Shown: piece after piece, positions 53,295 to 63,347 of the stretch
Numbering within the stretch: the stretch's first letter is position 1
How the letters are laid out: each line of letters starts with the position of its first letter
From: an uncultured Sediminibacterium sp.
Lineage (GTDB): Bacteria > Bacteroidota > Bacteroidia > Chitinophagales > Chitinophagaceae
DNA length: 64,000 nucleotides
Reading direction: 5' to 3'
Assembly: GCF_946481145.1 (NCBI RefSeq)
Contig: NZ_CAMLMJ010000003.1
Location: 62,001-126,000 of the forward strand
Program-made: the position numbers and the translations under genes
The notes under the pieces: model-generated
Databases searched by the model: none
What the model saw: only the letters and a program-made list of their open reading frames with translations
What the model was told of the DNA's origin: nothing

Positions 53295-54260
53295 ATGACC
53301 ACTCATCAGATAGTATACCTTGTTTTTGGGATCGTTTTAGTTCTGGCACTTGTATTTGACCTTGGTTTGCTGAGTAAGAAGAATGCCCAGATAACCATTA
53401 AACAGGCTTTAAAACAAACTTTTTTCTGGGTTTCGCTTGCATTGGCATTTTTCGTTTTTATGTGGGTTGAAGAAGGACAAAAGCTGGCCCTCGAATACCT
53501 GAGTGCTTACCTGATGGAATGGAGCCTGAGCATCGATAATATTTTTGTATTCATCCTCATATTCAATTCTTTTAAAGTAAAAGAAAAATTCTACTCCCGC
53601 GTATTGTTGATTGGTATTCTAATGGCCATTGTATTCAGGGTTATTTTTATAACGATTGGCGTTGCCTTGGTTGAACAGTTTCATTGGGTGTTGTATATTT
53701 TTGGTGTGTTCCTGGTTTATACCGGATACAAAATGTTTACTTCAAATGAAGAGAAAGAATTTGAACCCCACGACACAAAAATTTATCGCTTCCTGAAAAA
53801 ATACCTGCCCCTGGCACCCCATGATGGCGATGGCAAATATGTGGTTCGTGAAAATGGTAAACCTTTATACACCACTTTGTTTGTGGTAGTAGTATTACTT
53901 GCATCGATTGATCTTGTTTTTGCGCTTGATTCAATTCCGGCTGTAATGGGTATTTCCAGAGATAAGCTGGTGATTTATACCTCCAATATTTTTGCGGTAC
54001 TTGGACTGAGATCCCTGTTTTTCTTATTGCGTGGAGCAGTTTCAAAATTCGATTACCTGCAACAGGGAATCGCTATTGTACTGGTAATTATTGGCGTGAA
54101 AATGCTAGGCGAACATTATATCAATATGTGGGTTGATAAAAGCACACAGGTATTTATCTCCCTCGGACTTATCGTACTCTGTATTTCGGGATCTATATTT
54201 TATTCGATGTTTGCTAACAAAAAAGGAGCGCCCAAGGATGTGCACGATGGGTCACTCTGA
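53295..54260 (+). CDS. TerC/Alx family integral membrane protein
   Basis: The 321-residue protein has about eight hydrophobic segments and the two acidic motifs of the TerC family: WSLSIDNIFVFILIF and ASIDLVFALDSIPAVMGIS, with LRSLFFLLRG afterwards. TerC/Alx proteins are linked to tellurite resistance and to manganese export or metallation of exported proteins. No other ter genes are near, so a manganese role is the more likely one. It ends 17 bp before the murF-alr start and may share its transcript. Confidence 0.9.
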   Translation: MTTHQIVYLVFGIVLVLALVFDLGLLSKKNAQITIKQALKQTFFWVSLALAFFVFMWVEEGQKLALEYLSAYLMEWSLSIDNIFVFILIFNSFKVKEKFYSRVLLIGILMAIVFRVIFITIGVALVEQFHWVLYIFGVFLVYTGYKMFTSNEEKEFEPHDTKIYRFLKKYLPLAPHDGDGKYVVRENGKPLYTTLFVVVVLLASIDLVFALDSIPAVMGISRDKLVIYTSNIFAVLGLRSLFFLLRGAVSKFDYLQQGIAIVLVIIGVKMLGEHYINMWVDKSTQVFISLGLIVLCISGSIFYSMFANKKGAPKDVHDGSL

Positions 54261-54277
54261 TAAAACCATGCTCTTTA

Positions 54278-56773
54278 TTGGCGTATACAATTCAACATAT
54301 AGCAACCATCATCAAAGCAGAACGGATACCGTCCGTTGATCAGTCTATTCAATACCTGCTAACCGACAGCCGTAAACTGGTATTTGCAGAAAACACCTTG
54401 TTTTTCGCCTTGAGTGGTCCACGGCGTGATGGGCATAGCTTTATTACAGAGTTATACAGCAGGGGACTTCGTTTTTTTGTAATAGGGAAACAGGGGATAG
54501 ATACTACTATATATCCCGATGCCATATTCCTTGAAGTGCCGGATGTATTGCAGGCATTACAACAATTAGCCGCATGGCACCGAAAACAATTCAGTATTCC
54601 CATTATTGGCATTACCGGTAGCAATGGAAAAACAATTGTAAAAGAGTGGCTTTACCAATTATTACATACAGAGGCGCAAATTGTAAGAAGTCCAAGAAGC
54701 TATAATTCACAAATCGGTGTTCCTTTAAGTGTTTGGCAACTCAATCAATCTCATACACTGGGTATATTTGAAGCAGGCATTTCAAAGGAAGGTGAAATGG
54801 AAGCCTTGCAGCAAATTGTGCAACCTACAATTGGTGTATGGACTAATATCGGAGCTGCGCATGCGGCAGGGTTTAAAGATGAACTATCAAAAGCTGTAGC
54901 CAAGGCAAAATTATTTTCGGATGCGGATAGTCTAGTGTATTGTAAAGATAGTATTGAACCTTTGCTGGATATTTCGGGAAAGAACAGACAACTATTTAAA
55001 GAAAATATTCAGTTCTTCAGTTGGAGCAGAGAGACTACTGCTGATTTGCGGGTGACTTCGGAAGAAAAATCAGCACAACAAACCCTTGTCAGTGCAACTT
55101 ACCAGGGTAGCCAGGTACAAATTCAAATACCTTTTACCGATCGTATATCAATTGATAATGCCATCACTTGTTGGGCTGTATTATTATTAATGGGCTATTC
55201 TGCAGAATGGATAAATAAACGCATGATGTTACTGGAAGCAGTAGATATGCGTATGCAATTGAAGCGAGCAGTTAATAATTGTTATCTGCTGAACGATAGC
55301 TATAGTAATGATATAGCTTCACTCGAACTGGCACTCGATTTTTTATTGCAACAGGCTGGAAAAAATAAAACCACACTGATCCTTTCTGATCTTTTGCAAA
55401 CCGGTAAAACGGATGCACTGTTATATACCTATATCATAGAACTACTGATACAAAGAGGGGTAAGCAGGTTGATTGGTATTGGTAGCATGATGCGCAGCCA
55501 AAGTACTGTTTTCGAAAAATATAAGTCCGATATTGAATTTGTTTTATTCGAATCGACGGAAGAGTTTCTTAAGCATGCTTCATTGAATCAATTCAGGGAT
55601 GAATATATTTTATTGAAAGGAGCCAGGGTATTTTCCTTTGAAAGAATCAGTCAATGGCTGGAACAAAAAATTCACCAGACCGTAATGGAAGTAAACCTTA
55701 CGGCCATGGTTCATAACCTGAAAGCATACCAGCAGGAGCTTTCACCGAGTACTCGTATCATGGCCATGGTAAAAGCTTTTAGTTATGGAAGCGGTACGGC
55801 GGAAGTAGCAAGGATATTGCAATTCCATAAAGTAGATTATCTGGCAGTAGCATATGCTGATGAAGGGCTTGAATTGCGCAAAGCGGGGATAAGCATGCCG
55901 ATCATGGTAATGAATGTTGATGAAGCCGGCTTTGATGCCATGATACAATACGACCTCGAACCGGAGATATATTCTTTCAATATTTACCATGCTTTCCACC
56001 AGTTTTTAAAGAGGCAGGCTATTACCCAGTATCCGGTTCACATAAAGTTCAATACAGGTATGAACAGATTGGGCTTTGAGGTTTCTGAAGCAAGCGAACT
56101 GGCTACTCACATGAAGGAACAGGGAACCATGGTTGCCAAATCGGTATTGAGTCACCTGGCAGCAAGTGAATCTGCTTCACTCGACGATTTCACCCGAGAA
56201 CAGGTTCGCAGGTTTGAAATAGCAGTGGTAGCGATGAAAGAGGTACTTGGTTATTCATTTATCAGGCATATTGCAAATTCGGCAGGTATATTCAGACATC
56301 CGGAATACCAGTATGATATGGTGAGGTTGGGAATTGGATTATATGGTGTTGACAGCGCCAACCAGCATCAGTTGTCGTTACAGACAGTTGCAACGCTTAA
56401 AACTACCATAGCGCAAATCAGAAGGGTTCCTGTAGACGAAACCGTAGGTTATAATAGAAAAGGTGTTCTAAGCCGTGATAGTATGATTGCGACCGTAAGA
56501 ATAGGCTATGCAGATGGCTATAGTCGCAACCTCGGAAATGGCAGTGGATATATGATGTTGAAGGGCAAAAAAGCACCTGTAGTGGGTAATATTTGTATGG
56601 ATATGACCATGATCGATGTTACAGATATACCAGAAGCCACCGAAGGAGATGAAGTAGAAGTTTTCGGTGCCCAGGTACCGGTTCAGGACCTGGCTGAATC
56701 ATCTGGGACCATTGTGTATGAAGTGATGACCGGAATCAGCCAACGGGTTAAAAGGGTATATGTAGAGGAATAA
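54278..56773 (+). CDS. MurF - alanine racemase fusion
   Basis: The 831-residue protein combines two steps of peptidoglycan precursor synthesis. Residues 1-460 are MurF (UDP-MurNAc-tripeptide:D-Ala-D-Ala ligase), with the ATP loop GITGSNGKTIVKEWL and GIFEAGISKEGEMEALQ. Residues about 465-831 are a PLP alanine racemase: MAMVKAFSYGSGTAEVAR (PLP Lys), VKFNTGMNRLGF-like region (HIKFNTGMNRLGF), and DETVGYNRKG with catalytic Tyr. The Bacteroidota are known for this fusion, which links D-Ala production to its use. The start appears to be a TTG at 54278, since no ATG is in frame nearby. Confidence 0.94.
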   Translation: MAYTIQHIATIIKAERIPSVDQSIQYLLTDSRKLVFAENTLFFALSGPRRDGHSFITELYSRGLRFFVIGKQGIDTTIYPDAIFLEVPDVLQALQQLAAWHRKQFSIPIIGITGSNGKTIVKEWLYQLLHTEAQIVRSPRSYNSQIGVPLSVWQLNQSHTLGIFEAGISKEGEMEALQQIVQPTIGVWTNIGAAHAAGFKDELSKAVAKAKLFSDADSLVYCKDSIEPLLDISGKNRQLFKENIQFFSWSRETTADLRVTSEEKSAQQTLVSATYQGSQVQIQIPFTDRISIDNAITCWAVLLLMGYSAEWINKRMMLLEAVDMRMQLKRAVNNCYLLNDSYSNDIASLELALDFLLQQAGKNKTTLILSDLLQTGKTDALLYTYIIELLIQRGVSRLIGIGSMMRSQSTVFEKYKSDIEFVLFESTEEFLKHASLNQFRDEYILLKGARVFSFERISQWLEQKIHQTVMEVNLTAMVHNLKAYQQELSPSTRIMAMVKAFSYGSGTAEVARILQFHKVDYLAVAYADEGLELRKAGISMPIMVMNVDEAGFDAMIQYDLEPEIYSFNIYHAFHQFLKRQAITQYPVHIKFNTGMNRLGFEVSEASELATHMKEQGTMVAKSVLSHLAASESASLDDFTREQVRRFEIAVVAMKEVLGYSFIRHIANSAGIFRHPEYQYDMVRLGIGLYGVDSANQHQLSLQTVATLKTTIAQIRRVPVDETVGYNRKGVLSRDSMIATVRIGYADGYSRNLGNGSGYMMLKGKKAPVVGNICMDMTMIDVTDIPEATEGDEVEVFGAQVPVQDLAESSGTIVYEVMTGISQRVKRVYVEE

Positions 56774-56830
56774 AAGCATGATTTAACAAACCAACCTTTT
56801 AGTGAATACTAGATTTGTTGGTTCAGCCCC

Positions 56831-56838
56831 TATCTTTG
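56831..56838 (+). promoter_or_regulatory. Candidate minus-7 element of lspA
   Basis: TATCTTTG fits TAnnTTTG and lies 23 bases before the GTG start of lspA. The upstream spacer also holds AACCAAC/GTTGGTT arms (about 56781-56822) that could form a weak terminator for murF-alr. Confidence 0.45.
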
Positions 56839-56861
56839 CGACTGTATAAATTTACCAGTAA

Positions 56862-57539
56862 GTGAAAGGAAAGCAGCTGTTTTTATTGATCCTAGCCATT
56901 ATTGTAGCCGATCAGGCATTAAAGTTTTATATCAAACTGAATTATTATGCTGGTGAGGAGCATAAAATAATTGGTGATTGGTTCAGGCTGCATTTTGTTG
57001 AAAATGAAGGCATGGCCTGGGGTTGGAAATTTGGTGGCGGCTTTGGGAAAATAGCCCTCACACTTTTCAGATTGGTTGCCGTAATCTGGGGTACTTTCCT
57101 GCTGCGCGATTTCATCAAGAAACATTACCATAAAGGTTTTATGATCTGCGCCGGACTCATTTATGCCGGGGCATTGGGTAACCTGATAGATAGTTTATTT
57201 TATGGATTGATCTTTGAGCAAAGCAATCCTTTTACACAAAATGTAGCCACTTTGTTTCCTTCAGGTGGCGGCTATGCTGGTTTATTGCATGGTAAAGTGG
57301 TAGATATGTTTTATTTCCCCATCATTACTGATACTCATTATCCAAGTTGGGTGCCATTTGTTGGGGGAGATGACTTTGAATTTTTCAGACCAGTGTTTAA
57401 CCTTGCCGATGCCTCTATCTCGGCTGGTGTAATAGCCATCTTAATCTTCCAGAATAAATTCTTCAAACACCAGAAAGAAGAAAAACATTCAACCGTAGAA
57501 ACCAAATCTGTGGTGGATGATAAAACGCAGATATTCTAG
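56862..57539 (+). CDS. lspA: Signal peptidase II (prolipoprotein)
   Basis: LspA cleaves lipoprotein signal peptides at the lipobox in the inner membrane. The 225-residue protein has four TM segments and the family motifs FVENEGMAWGW, GALGNLIDSLFYG, GKVVDMFYFP and PVFNLADASISAG; the last two hold the catalytic aspartates. It is longer than the Escherichia coli enzyme through an inserted loop (FEQSNPFTQNVATLFPSGGG) and an acidic tail, both usual in Bacteroidota. The start is a GTG at 56862. It serves the SusD and other lipoproteins predicted here. Confidence 0.95.
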   Translation: MKGKQLFLLILAIIVADQALKFYIKLNYYAGEEHKIIGDWFRLHFVENEGMAWGWKFGGGFGKIALTLFRLVAVIWGTFLLRDFIKKHYHKGFMICAGLIYAGALGNLIDSLFYGLIFEQSNPFTQNVATLFPSGGGYAGLLHGKVVDMFYFPIITDTHYPSWVPFVGGDDFEFFRPVFNLADASISAGVIAILIFQNKFFKHQKEEKHSTVETKSVVDDKTQIF

Positions 57540-57771
57540 TAATATTTCGCCAGATAGCATCATGTAAAATCAGCGGGTAAGATAAATATCTGATTGCTGT
57601 TGATGCGTAATCGTTATTAATAGAACAGGAATTTTCAAGATTTATCATGATATATCTTGAAAATCATGAAGATCTGCGTTCCATCATACGCTACACTTCC
57701 AACCAGATTATCTCAGACGGCAATGGCTATCAATTCATTGCTTACCAAGAACCCCTATTAATGTGGACTAA

Positions 57772-58797
57772 TTAGAACACTTCTTTTCTCTTCAAAGAAA
57801 CAGACTGATTAGCTGCAGGAATTACCTGATCAATCAGGCCAACCCCTTTAGCATAATAGCTGGTTCCTTCAATAAGCGCGCGGTAGCTGCCGCCATCTGG
57901 TTTGAAGTGAATAACCCTTTTTACGCTTATTACATCTGAATAGGAAGTATTAAACACATTGTAGGTAATGCCTTTACCCATGATGGTAAACACAGCTTTG
58001 CTAACCCCTACTTCCGACCCTAATTTTACTTTGCCATATTCCGGACTTTCCCATGTTGTGCTTACGGCTACATTATCTTTCAGAAAAGGATAGGTAATGA
58101 ATGTATTTGGAATAGAATCGAAAAGAAAGAGGTAATCGAAATCTGTGGTGCTTAGTGCATAGTAATTTCCGGCATTGTCTTTCGAGAAATAATAAGGTTC
58201 TCCCAGTGGATTGGTATCAAATTGTTTGAAGACCATATTATCGAAGAATACGGTCTGATTGGTAACAGTTGACCTGAAAGTATCCAAAGTGCCAAGTTTT
58301 GGAAGGTATTCGTAAGTCCAGTTTGATGCAAGTGTATTGGGGAAATAATCTGTACTTGTACCCCCACCTGAACCGCCGGTTGCAGTTGTTACTACAGAGA
58401 AAGCACAGAAGCTGCTGCCAAATGTGAGTACAAAATCTGCTCTGTTGGGCAGTATGGGTTTACCGTATCCTTTCAGTTTTACGGTTGTAGCTCCGGTTGT
58501 TAAAGCAAAGCCCGAATCAATGAACCACATTCCATTGATGGTATCTGAATAAATCTTGTATTTTCCTTGTAAGGTGAAGTTTACCTTAATAACAACATAG
58601 TTGCTGTCTGTAAGATTCTGGTCAATTACATATTCACCATGTACAACTGCATCTTTGCATGAACCAGAGCTATCTGTTAATGAACCTTGGGCAGTACCGC
58701 CCAGTCCTGTTCCTTCTTTACTTACCTCTTTTTGGCAAGCCCAGATAAACAAAACTGCTGAAAGTAAAACGACCCATCTGGAACTGATTTTTTTCAT
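57772..58797 (-). CDS. Hypothetical lipoprotein
   Basis: The 341-residue protein has a lipoprotein signal peptide with the lipobox FIWACQK. The mature part is rich in Thr, Ser and Gly with alternating strands and no recognised domain; a Gly/Ser linker (TGGSGGGTSTD) splits it into two beta-rich halves. The second half has NTLASNWTYEYLPKLG and ends in SYYAKGVGLIDQ, a pattern seen in surface lipoproteins of the phylum whose function is unknown. It has no operon partner. Confidence 0.82.
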   Translation of the reverse strand: MKKISSRWVVLLSAVLFIWACQKEVSKEGTGLGGTAQGSLTDSSGSCKDAVVHGEYVIDQNLTDSNYVVIKVNFTLQGKYKIYSDTINGMWFIDSGFALTTGATTVKLKGYGKPILPNRADFVLTFGSSFCAFSVVTTATGGSGGGTSTDYFPNTLASNWTYEYLPKLGTLDTFRSTVTNQTVFFDNMVFKQFDTNPLGEPYYFSKDNAGNYYALSTTDFDYLFLFDSIPNTFITYPFLKDNVAVSTTWESPEYGKVKLGSEVGVSKAVFTIMGKGITYNVFNTSYSDVISVKRVIHFKPDGGSYRALIEGTSYYAKGVGLIDQVIPAANQSVSLKRKEVF

Positions 58798-58831
58798 AGT
58801 GCCTTAGCTTTTCTATACTCTTAGACTAAAA

Positions 58832-59827
58832 TTAAGCCAATAACGCAGCCTCGTCCTTCAAATTACTATTTTTTAGTAAATGCAACACATTATTTAACGT
58901 AGTAATAGCAATCTGGGAAAGGGCCTCATCGGTGAAAAAGGCCTGGTGAGCGGTGATCAATACATTCGGGAAGCTCATGAGCCGCTGGATATCATCATCC
59001 TGGATGATATTTGAGGATAAGTCCCTGAAAAACAGCTTTTCTTCCTGTTCATAAACATCCATACCCAAAGCTCCGATATGTCCTTTTTTTAGTGCCTGGA
59101 TAATGATTTTTGTATCAATTAATCCTCCTCGGCCAGTATTAATGAGCATGGCCCCTTTTTTTATATAATCGATGGTTTCAGCTCCGATAATATGTTTGGT
59201 TTGTTCGTTTAAGGGGCAGTGTAAAGAGATGATATCCGACTGTAATACTTCAATAAGTGGGTGATAGGTTACGCCGATTGATTCCATTTCTTTATTGGCA
59301 ATCAGGTCGAAAGCTTTAACTGAACATCCAAATCCAAGCATGATTCTGCAAAATGCTTTACCAATATTTCCTGTGCCAATTACACCAACCGTTTTGCCAT
59401 GCAGGTTAAAACCCAATAACCCGTTTAGTGAAAAATTTTGTTCCCTTACACGGTTATATGCTTTATGTGTTTTTCGGTTAAGGGTGAGAATCATGGCAGT
59501 TGCATGTTCGGCAACAGCTTCAGGAGAATAGGCGGGAACCCTGCAAACATGGATAGCATTTTTACGGCAGGCTTCCAGATCAACATTATTAAATCCTGCA
59601 CAGCGAAGTGCAATCACTTTTATGCCATGTTCTTTTAAAATAGAAACAACGGATGCATTTACTTTATCATTCACAAAAACACAAACTGCATCAGCGTCTT
59701 TGGCTAAAGAGGCTGTATGTTCATCGAGAGAAATGTCAAGAAATTGCAACTCAAACCCCAACGTATCATTATACCGCTCAAAAAAAAGCCGGTCATAAGG
59801 CTGGGATGAGAAGAAGGTGAGTTTCAT
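58832..59827 (-). CDS. D-lactate dehydrogenase-like 2-hydroxyacid dehydrogenase
   Basis: With the start at 59827 (MKLTFFSSQPYDRLFFERYN) the protein has 331 residues. The NAD-binding motif is GVIGTGNIGKAFCRIMLGFG. The substrate site ALRCAGFNNVD and catalytic Arg lie in INTGRGGLIDTKII, with the Glu in DVYEQEEKLFF and the His in LITAHQAFFTDEAL. This set is typical of LdhA-type fermentative D-lactate dehydrogenases, which reduce pyruvate to D-lactate with NADH. The reaction could draw on pyruvate from the pectin pathway, though it is far away. A word repeat separates it from hemL. Confidence 0.9.
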   Translation of the reverse strand: MKLTFFSSQPYDRLFFERYNDTLGFELQFLDISLDEHTASLAKDADAVCVFVNDKVNASVVSILKEHGIKVIALRCAGFNNVDLEACRKNAIHVCRVPAYSPEAVAEHATAMILTLNRKTHKAYNRVREQNFSLNGLLGFNLHGKTVGVIGTGNIGKAFCRIMLGFGCSVKAFDLIANKEMESIGVTYHPLIEVLQSDIISLHCPLNEQTKHIIGAETIDYIKKGAMLINTGRGGLIDTKIIIQALKKGHIGALGMDVYEQEEKLFFRDLSSNIIQDDDIQRLMSFPNVLITAHQAFFTDEALSQIAITTLNNVLHLLKNSNLKDEAALLA

Positions 59828-59834
59828 GGGGTAA

Positions 59835-59905
59835 AGATAGTGAATGGTCAATGGTGAATTGTCAATAATCTATTTATTCACCATTGACCATTGACTATTC
59901 ACACC
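59835..59905. repeat. Family C palindrome between hemL and the ldhA-like gene
   Basis: GTGAATGGTCAATGGTGAAT is mirrored by ATTCACCATTGACCATTGAC and TATTCAC. The words recur at 63.24-63.36 kb, with the same AGGTGTGAA flank. Its right edge touches the hemL stop. Confidence 0.85.
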
Positions 59906-61191
59906 TCACTAATTTCCCTCAAGCTCTCCCTAGTCGCCTCAATAGTAGCATCCAGATCGGCATAGCTAAGTGCGTTGTTGAGGAACCAGCTTTCAAAGGC
60001 GGATGGGGGGAGATAGATGCCTCGTTTCAGCATGGCATGAAAATATTTGTTGAAAAAGGCATTATCTGCTGCAGCAGCAGATGCAAAATCAGTAACGGGA
60101 TGCTCGCTGAAATGCACACTGATCATCGAACCTTTTCTGTTGATAATATAAGGCACTCCGGATGCTGCCAATACTTTGTCTAGTCCTTCGTGCAGGTAAT
60201 TTGTTTTATCGCTTAGTTCCTGGTAGATGGATGGGTTATTTTTCAACTCCTGTAATAAAGTATAACCAGCAATCATAGCAATAGGGTTACCACTTAAAGT
60301 GCCTGCCTGGTAAACATTTCCAAGCGGAGCAATTTTTTCCATGATTGCTCTTTTTCCACCAAATGCTCCAACTGGCATACCGGCACCTATTACTTTACCA
60401 TAGGTGATAAGATCGGCATCGATATTCAAAACTTCCTGAGCTCCACCTGCTGCTAAACGAAAGCCTGTCATAACTTCATCGAAGATGAATACAATACCTT
60501 CATCGGTACATATTTTTCTTAACCCTTCCAGGAAACCAGGTGCTGGAGGAATACAACCCATATTGCCAGCTACCGGCTCAATGATGATGGCTGCAATTTC
60601 ATTTTTATTTGAAGCAACCAATGCTTTTACGGCATCCAGATCGTTGTATGCACAGGTGAGCGTATCGTTCGAAACACCTCCTGTTATTCCTGGTACTGTT
60701 TGTATATCAAAAGTAGCTAAGCCACTTCCGGCTTTTACAAGAAAGGCATCGGCATGACCATGATAACAACCTTCGAATTTGATGAACTTATTTTTGCCGG
60801 TATAACCACGAGCCAATCGTAAAGCACTCATGCAGGCTTCGGTGCCACTGCTAACCATCCTGATAAGGTCTACATTCGGCGCCATGCTTTTTATCAGTTC
60901 AGCCATTTCAATTTCTAATTCAGTTGGCGCGCCGTAAGAAGTAGATAAAACTGCTTTTTCCTGAATGGCTTTCACCACAGGCTCATAAGCATGTCCGAGG
61001 ATCATCGGACCCCAGGAGGCGATATAATCTATATATCTGTTACCATCTGCATCATACAGGTATGCGCCTTTGGCTTTTTCCATAAATAACGGAGTGCCAC
61101 CCACACTTTTAAATGCCCTTACGGGTGAGTTGACACCTCCTGGAATTGACTGTTGCGCACGTTCGAAGAGACTAATGCTTTTATTGTACAT
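59899..61191 (-). CDS. hemL: Glutamate-1-semialdehyde 2,1-aminomutase
   Basis: HemL makes 5-aminolevulinate from glutamate-1-semialdehyde, an early step of heme synthesis. The start at 61191 ([20 protein letters not shown]) gives 430 residues; the longer frame enters a repeat. Motifs: [16 protein letters not shown], the PLP-binding [12 protein letters not shown] and the PLP Lys in [19 protein letters not shown], then [14 protein letters not shown]. It is followed on the same strand-oriented block by hemB, hemF and hemE upstream. The C5 pathway is implied. Confidence 0.96.
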   Translation of the reverse strand: MYNKSISLFERAQQSIPGGVNSPVRAFKSVGGTPLFMEKAKGAYLYDADGNRYIDYIASWGPMILGHAYEPVVKAIQEKAVLSTSYGAPTELEIEMAELIKSMAPNVDLIRMVSSGTEACMSALRLARGYTGKNKFIKFEGCYHGHADAFLVKAGSGLATFDIQTVPGITGGVSNDTLTCAYNDLDAVKALVASNKNEIAAIIIEPVAGNMGCIPPAPGFLEGLRKICTDEGIVFIFDEVMTGFRLAAGGAQEVLNIDADLITYGKVIGAGMPVGAFGGKRAIMEKIAPLGNVYQAGTLSGNPIAMIAGYTLLQELKNNPSIYQELSDKTNYLHEGLDKVLAASGVPYIINRKGSMISVHFSEHPVTDFASAAAADNAFFNKYFHAMLKRGIYLPPSAFESWFLNNALSYADLDATIEATRESLREISEV

Positions 61192-61212
61192 TGTAATAAT
61201 TATTGTTGGTGG

Positions 61213-61277
61213 ATTGCCACTGAAAGCACTGAAATACACAGAATCTTTCTGTGCTTCTCTGTGTACTCTGTGGCAAT
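61213..61277. repeat. Hairpin repeat family B, copy 4
   Basis: ATTGCCACTGAAAGCACTGA on the left pairs imperfectly with the CTGTGTACTCTGTGGCAAT arm on the right. It lies between hemB and hemL, which run in the same direction. Confidence 0.8.
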
Positions 61278-61280
61278 CAA

Positions 61281-62258
61281 TTATCCGTTAATCAGTCTAA
61301 TAAGATCTTTCGCAAAATAGGTCGCAATCAAATCTGCACCTGCGCGTTTAATTGAGGTAAGACTTTCGATGATTGCTTTTTCTTCATTCAGCCAGCCCAT
61401 TTTGGCGGCGGCTTTGATCATGGCATATTCACCGCTTACCTGATAAGCACTAACTGGTACATCAACTGCATTTTTTACTTCGCGAATAATATCAAGGTAT
61501 GCCATCGCAGGTTTTACCATTACTATATCTGCACCTTCTTCCACATCCATAATGGTTTCTTTGATGGCTTCTGTTCGGTTGGCGAAATCCATTTGATAAG
61601 TTTTCTTATCACCAAAACCAGGAGCGCTATCAAGTGCATCTCTGAAAGGCCCATAAAAACAAGAAGCATATTTAGCACTATAACTCATAATGCCCACTTT
61701 GGTAAAGCCTGTTTCTTCCAATCCGGTTCTGATAGCACCTATGCGGCCATCCATCATATCGCTGGGGGCTACAAAATCGCAGCCGGCTTCTGCATGACTG
61801 ATACTCATTTTTACTAACGCTTCAACCGTTTCATCGTTTACAATCTCTCCATTTTTTACAATACCATCATGTCCATAAGAAGAAAACGGATCAAGGGCAA
61901 CATCTGTCATGACAACCATACCCGGAACAGCCTCTTTAATTGCCTTGATGCTTCGTTGCATCAGCCCGTTTTTATTCCAGGCTTCTTTACCTGTATTATC
62001 TTTCAGTTCATCTTTACATTTAATAAAAAGCAACACGGAACGAATACCCATATCCCATAACAATTTCACTTCTTTCACCGTAAGATCAAGCGACATACGG
62101 TAGTACCCAGGCATTGACGCAATTTCTGTTTTTATATTTTCGCCTTTATCAATAAATAAGGGAGCAATAAAATCAGCCGGCGTCAATATCGTCTCCGCCA
62201 CCATCGCACGAATGGCAGGTGATTGTCGGAGGATTCGGTTTCTTCTTTGAAGTTGCAT
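61281..62258 (-). CDS. hemB: Porphobilinogen synthase (ALA dehydratase)
   Basis: HemB condenses two 5-aminolevulinates to porphobilinogen. The 325-residue TIM-barrel protein has the N-terminal [19 protein letters not shown] arm, the first Schiff-base Lys in [20 protein letters not shown] and the second in [18 protein letters not shown], with [16 protein letters not shown] following. The full family length is present. It lies 22 bp beyond a family B hairpin from hemL, all in the heme cluster. Confidence 0.97.
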   Translation of the reverse strand: MQLQRRNRILRQSPAIRAMVAETILTPADFIAPLFIDKGENIKTEIASMPGYYRMSLDLTVKEVKLLWDMGIRSVLLFIKCKDELKDNTGKEAWNKNGLMQRSIKAIKEAVPGMVVMTDVALDPFSSYGHDGIVKNGEIVNDETVEALVKMSISHAEAGCDFVAPSDMMDGRIGAIRTGLEETGFTKVGIMSYSAKYASCFYGPFRDALDSAPGFGDKKTYQMDFANRTEAIKETIMDVEEGADIVMVKPAMAYLDIIREVKNAVDVPVSAYQVSGEYAMIKAAAKMGWLNEEKAIIESLTSIKRAGADLIATYFAKDLIRLING

Positions 62259-62276
62259 AGTTTGTAAATTTATAGA

Positions 62277-62330
62277 TGTCAGATATCAGATCGCAGATAT
62301 ATTAAATCTGACATCTGCCATCTGACATTT
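62277..62330. repeat. Family D palindrome between hemF and hemB
   Basis: GTCAGATATCAGATCGCAGAT is mirrored by AATCTGACATCTGCCATCTGACA. The words match those at 35.95 and 43.4 kb. Confidence 0.78.
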
Positions 62331-63239
62331 TTATACCCATTCCCCCGGATGCAAACAAGCCTGCAACAATTTCCATTCTTCAGATCCTTCGGCTGGTTGG
62401 TGGTTGTAATCGAAACGAACGGTTGGTGGTAAGCTCATTAGAATACTTTCAATCCGGCCATTTGTTTTGAGTCCAAAGATAGTTCCTCTATCGTGTACAA
62501 GATTGAATTCTGTATACCTGCCTCTGCGTATCTCCTGCCAGTATTTGTTTGCGGCGGTAAAGGTTGTTTTCTTTCTTTTTTCAATGATGGGTACATAGCT
62601 ATCGATGAATGCGTAACCACATGCTTTGGCAAGACCCATCCAGAATTCAACCGTTTTTTTATCATCTGCACGCTGGTAATCATAAAATATGCCCCCAATG
62701 CCTCTTCGTTCCATATTGCGATGCCAGTTAACGAAATAGTCGTCGCATTCTTTTTTGAATTTGGGATACAAAGTGATGTCGAATGAGTCGCATGCATCTT
62801 TATATGTTCGGTGAAAGAACTGTGCATCTTCTTCAAAAAGATAATAAGGAGTCAGGTCTGTACCGCCACCAAACCATCTGTCGATTACTTCACCTGCTTC
62901 ATTGTACAATTCAAACATGCGATAATTGCAATGTACAGTAGGAACAAACGGATTAAAAGGATGTATTACCAAACTCAATCCACATGCAAACCAACTGTGT
63001 CCGTTAATCTTCAGTTGGGTACGCATAAGGTCGGTAACTTCGCCAAATACGATGGATGTATTTACACCACCTTTCTCCAGCACGCTACCATTACTGATAA
63101 CCCTTGTTCTGCCTCCACCTCCTTCAGGGCGATCCCAGAGGTCTTCTTTAAATGTTGCTTTACCATCTGCCTTCTCCAGTGCAGTGCATATATCGTCTTG
63201 CAACTGGTGGATGAAGGATATCCATTGTTCTTTGATCAT
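62331..63239 (-). CDS. hemF: Oxygen-dependent coproporphyrinogen III oxidase
   Basis: HemF oxidatively decarboxylates coproporphyrinogen III to protoporphyrinogen IX using O2. The 302-residue protein shows the conserved blocks EDLWDRPEGGGGRTRVI, SLVIHPFNPFVPTVHCNYRM, WFGGGTDLTPYYLFEEDAQ, RRGIGGIFYDY and YTEFNLVHDRGTIFGLKTNGR. These include the catalytic and substrate-binding residues. It implies aerobic heme synthesis. It lies between hemE and hemB on the minus strand. Confidence 0.97.
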   Translation of the reverse strand: MIKEQWISFIHQLQDDICTALEKADGKATFKEDLWDRPEGGGGRTRVISNGSVLEKGGVNTSIVFGEVTDLMRTQLKINGHSWFACGLSLVIHPFNPFVPTVHCNYRMFELYNEAGEVIDRWFGGGTDLTPYYLFEEDAQFFHRTYKDACDSFDITLYPKFKKECDDYFVNWHRNMERRGIGGIFYDYQRADDKKTVEFWMGLAKACGYAFIDSYVPIIEKRKKTTFTAANKYWQEIRRGRYTEFNLVHDRGTIFGLKTNGRIESILMSLPPTVRFDYNHQPAEGSEEWKLLQACLHPGEWV

Positions 63240-63242
63240 AAG

Positions 63243-63347
63243 GTTGTATTGGTTAGTGAGGTGTGAATTGTCAATGGTGAATTGTCAATAGTTGATAGTA
63301 AAGTATATGATTTCAGCATACCCCATTCACCATTCACCATTGACTAT
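63243..63347. repeat. Family C word repeat between hemE and hemF
   Basis: AGGTGTGAATTGTCAATGGT and further GAATTGTCAATAG words on the left are mirrored by CATTCACCATTCACCATTGA and CTATTCAC on the right, around a unique centre (about 63295-63320). Confidence 0.78.

Noticed and set aside
57648..57755. Short open frame in the lspA-lipoprotein gap
   Set aside because: 35 codons starting within an inverted repeat (TTTTCAAGAT/ATCTTGAAA); no family resemblance.
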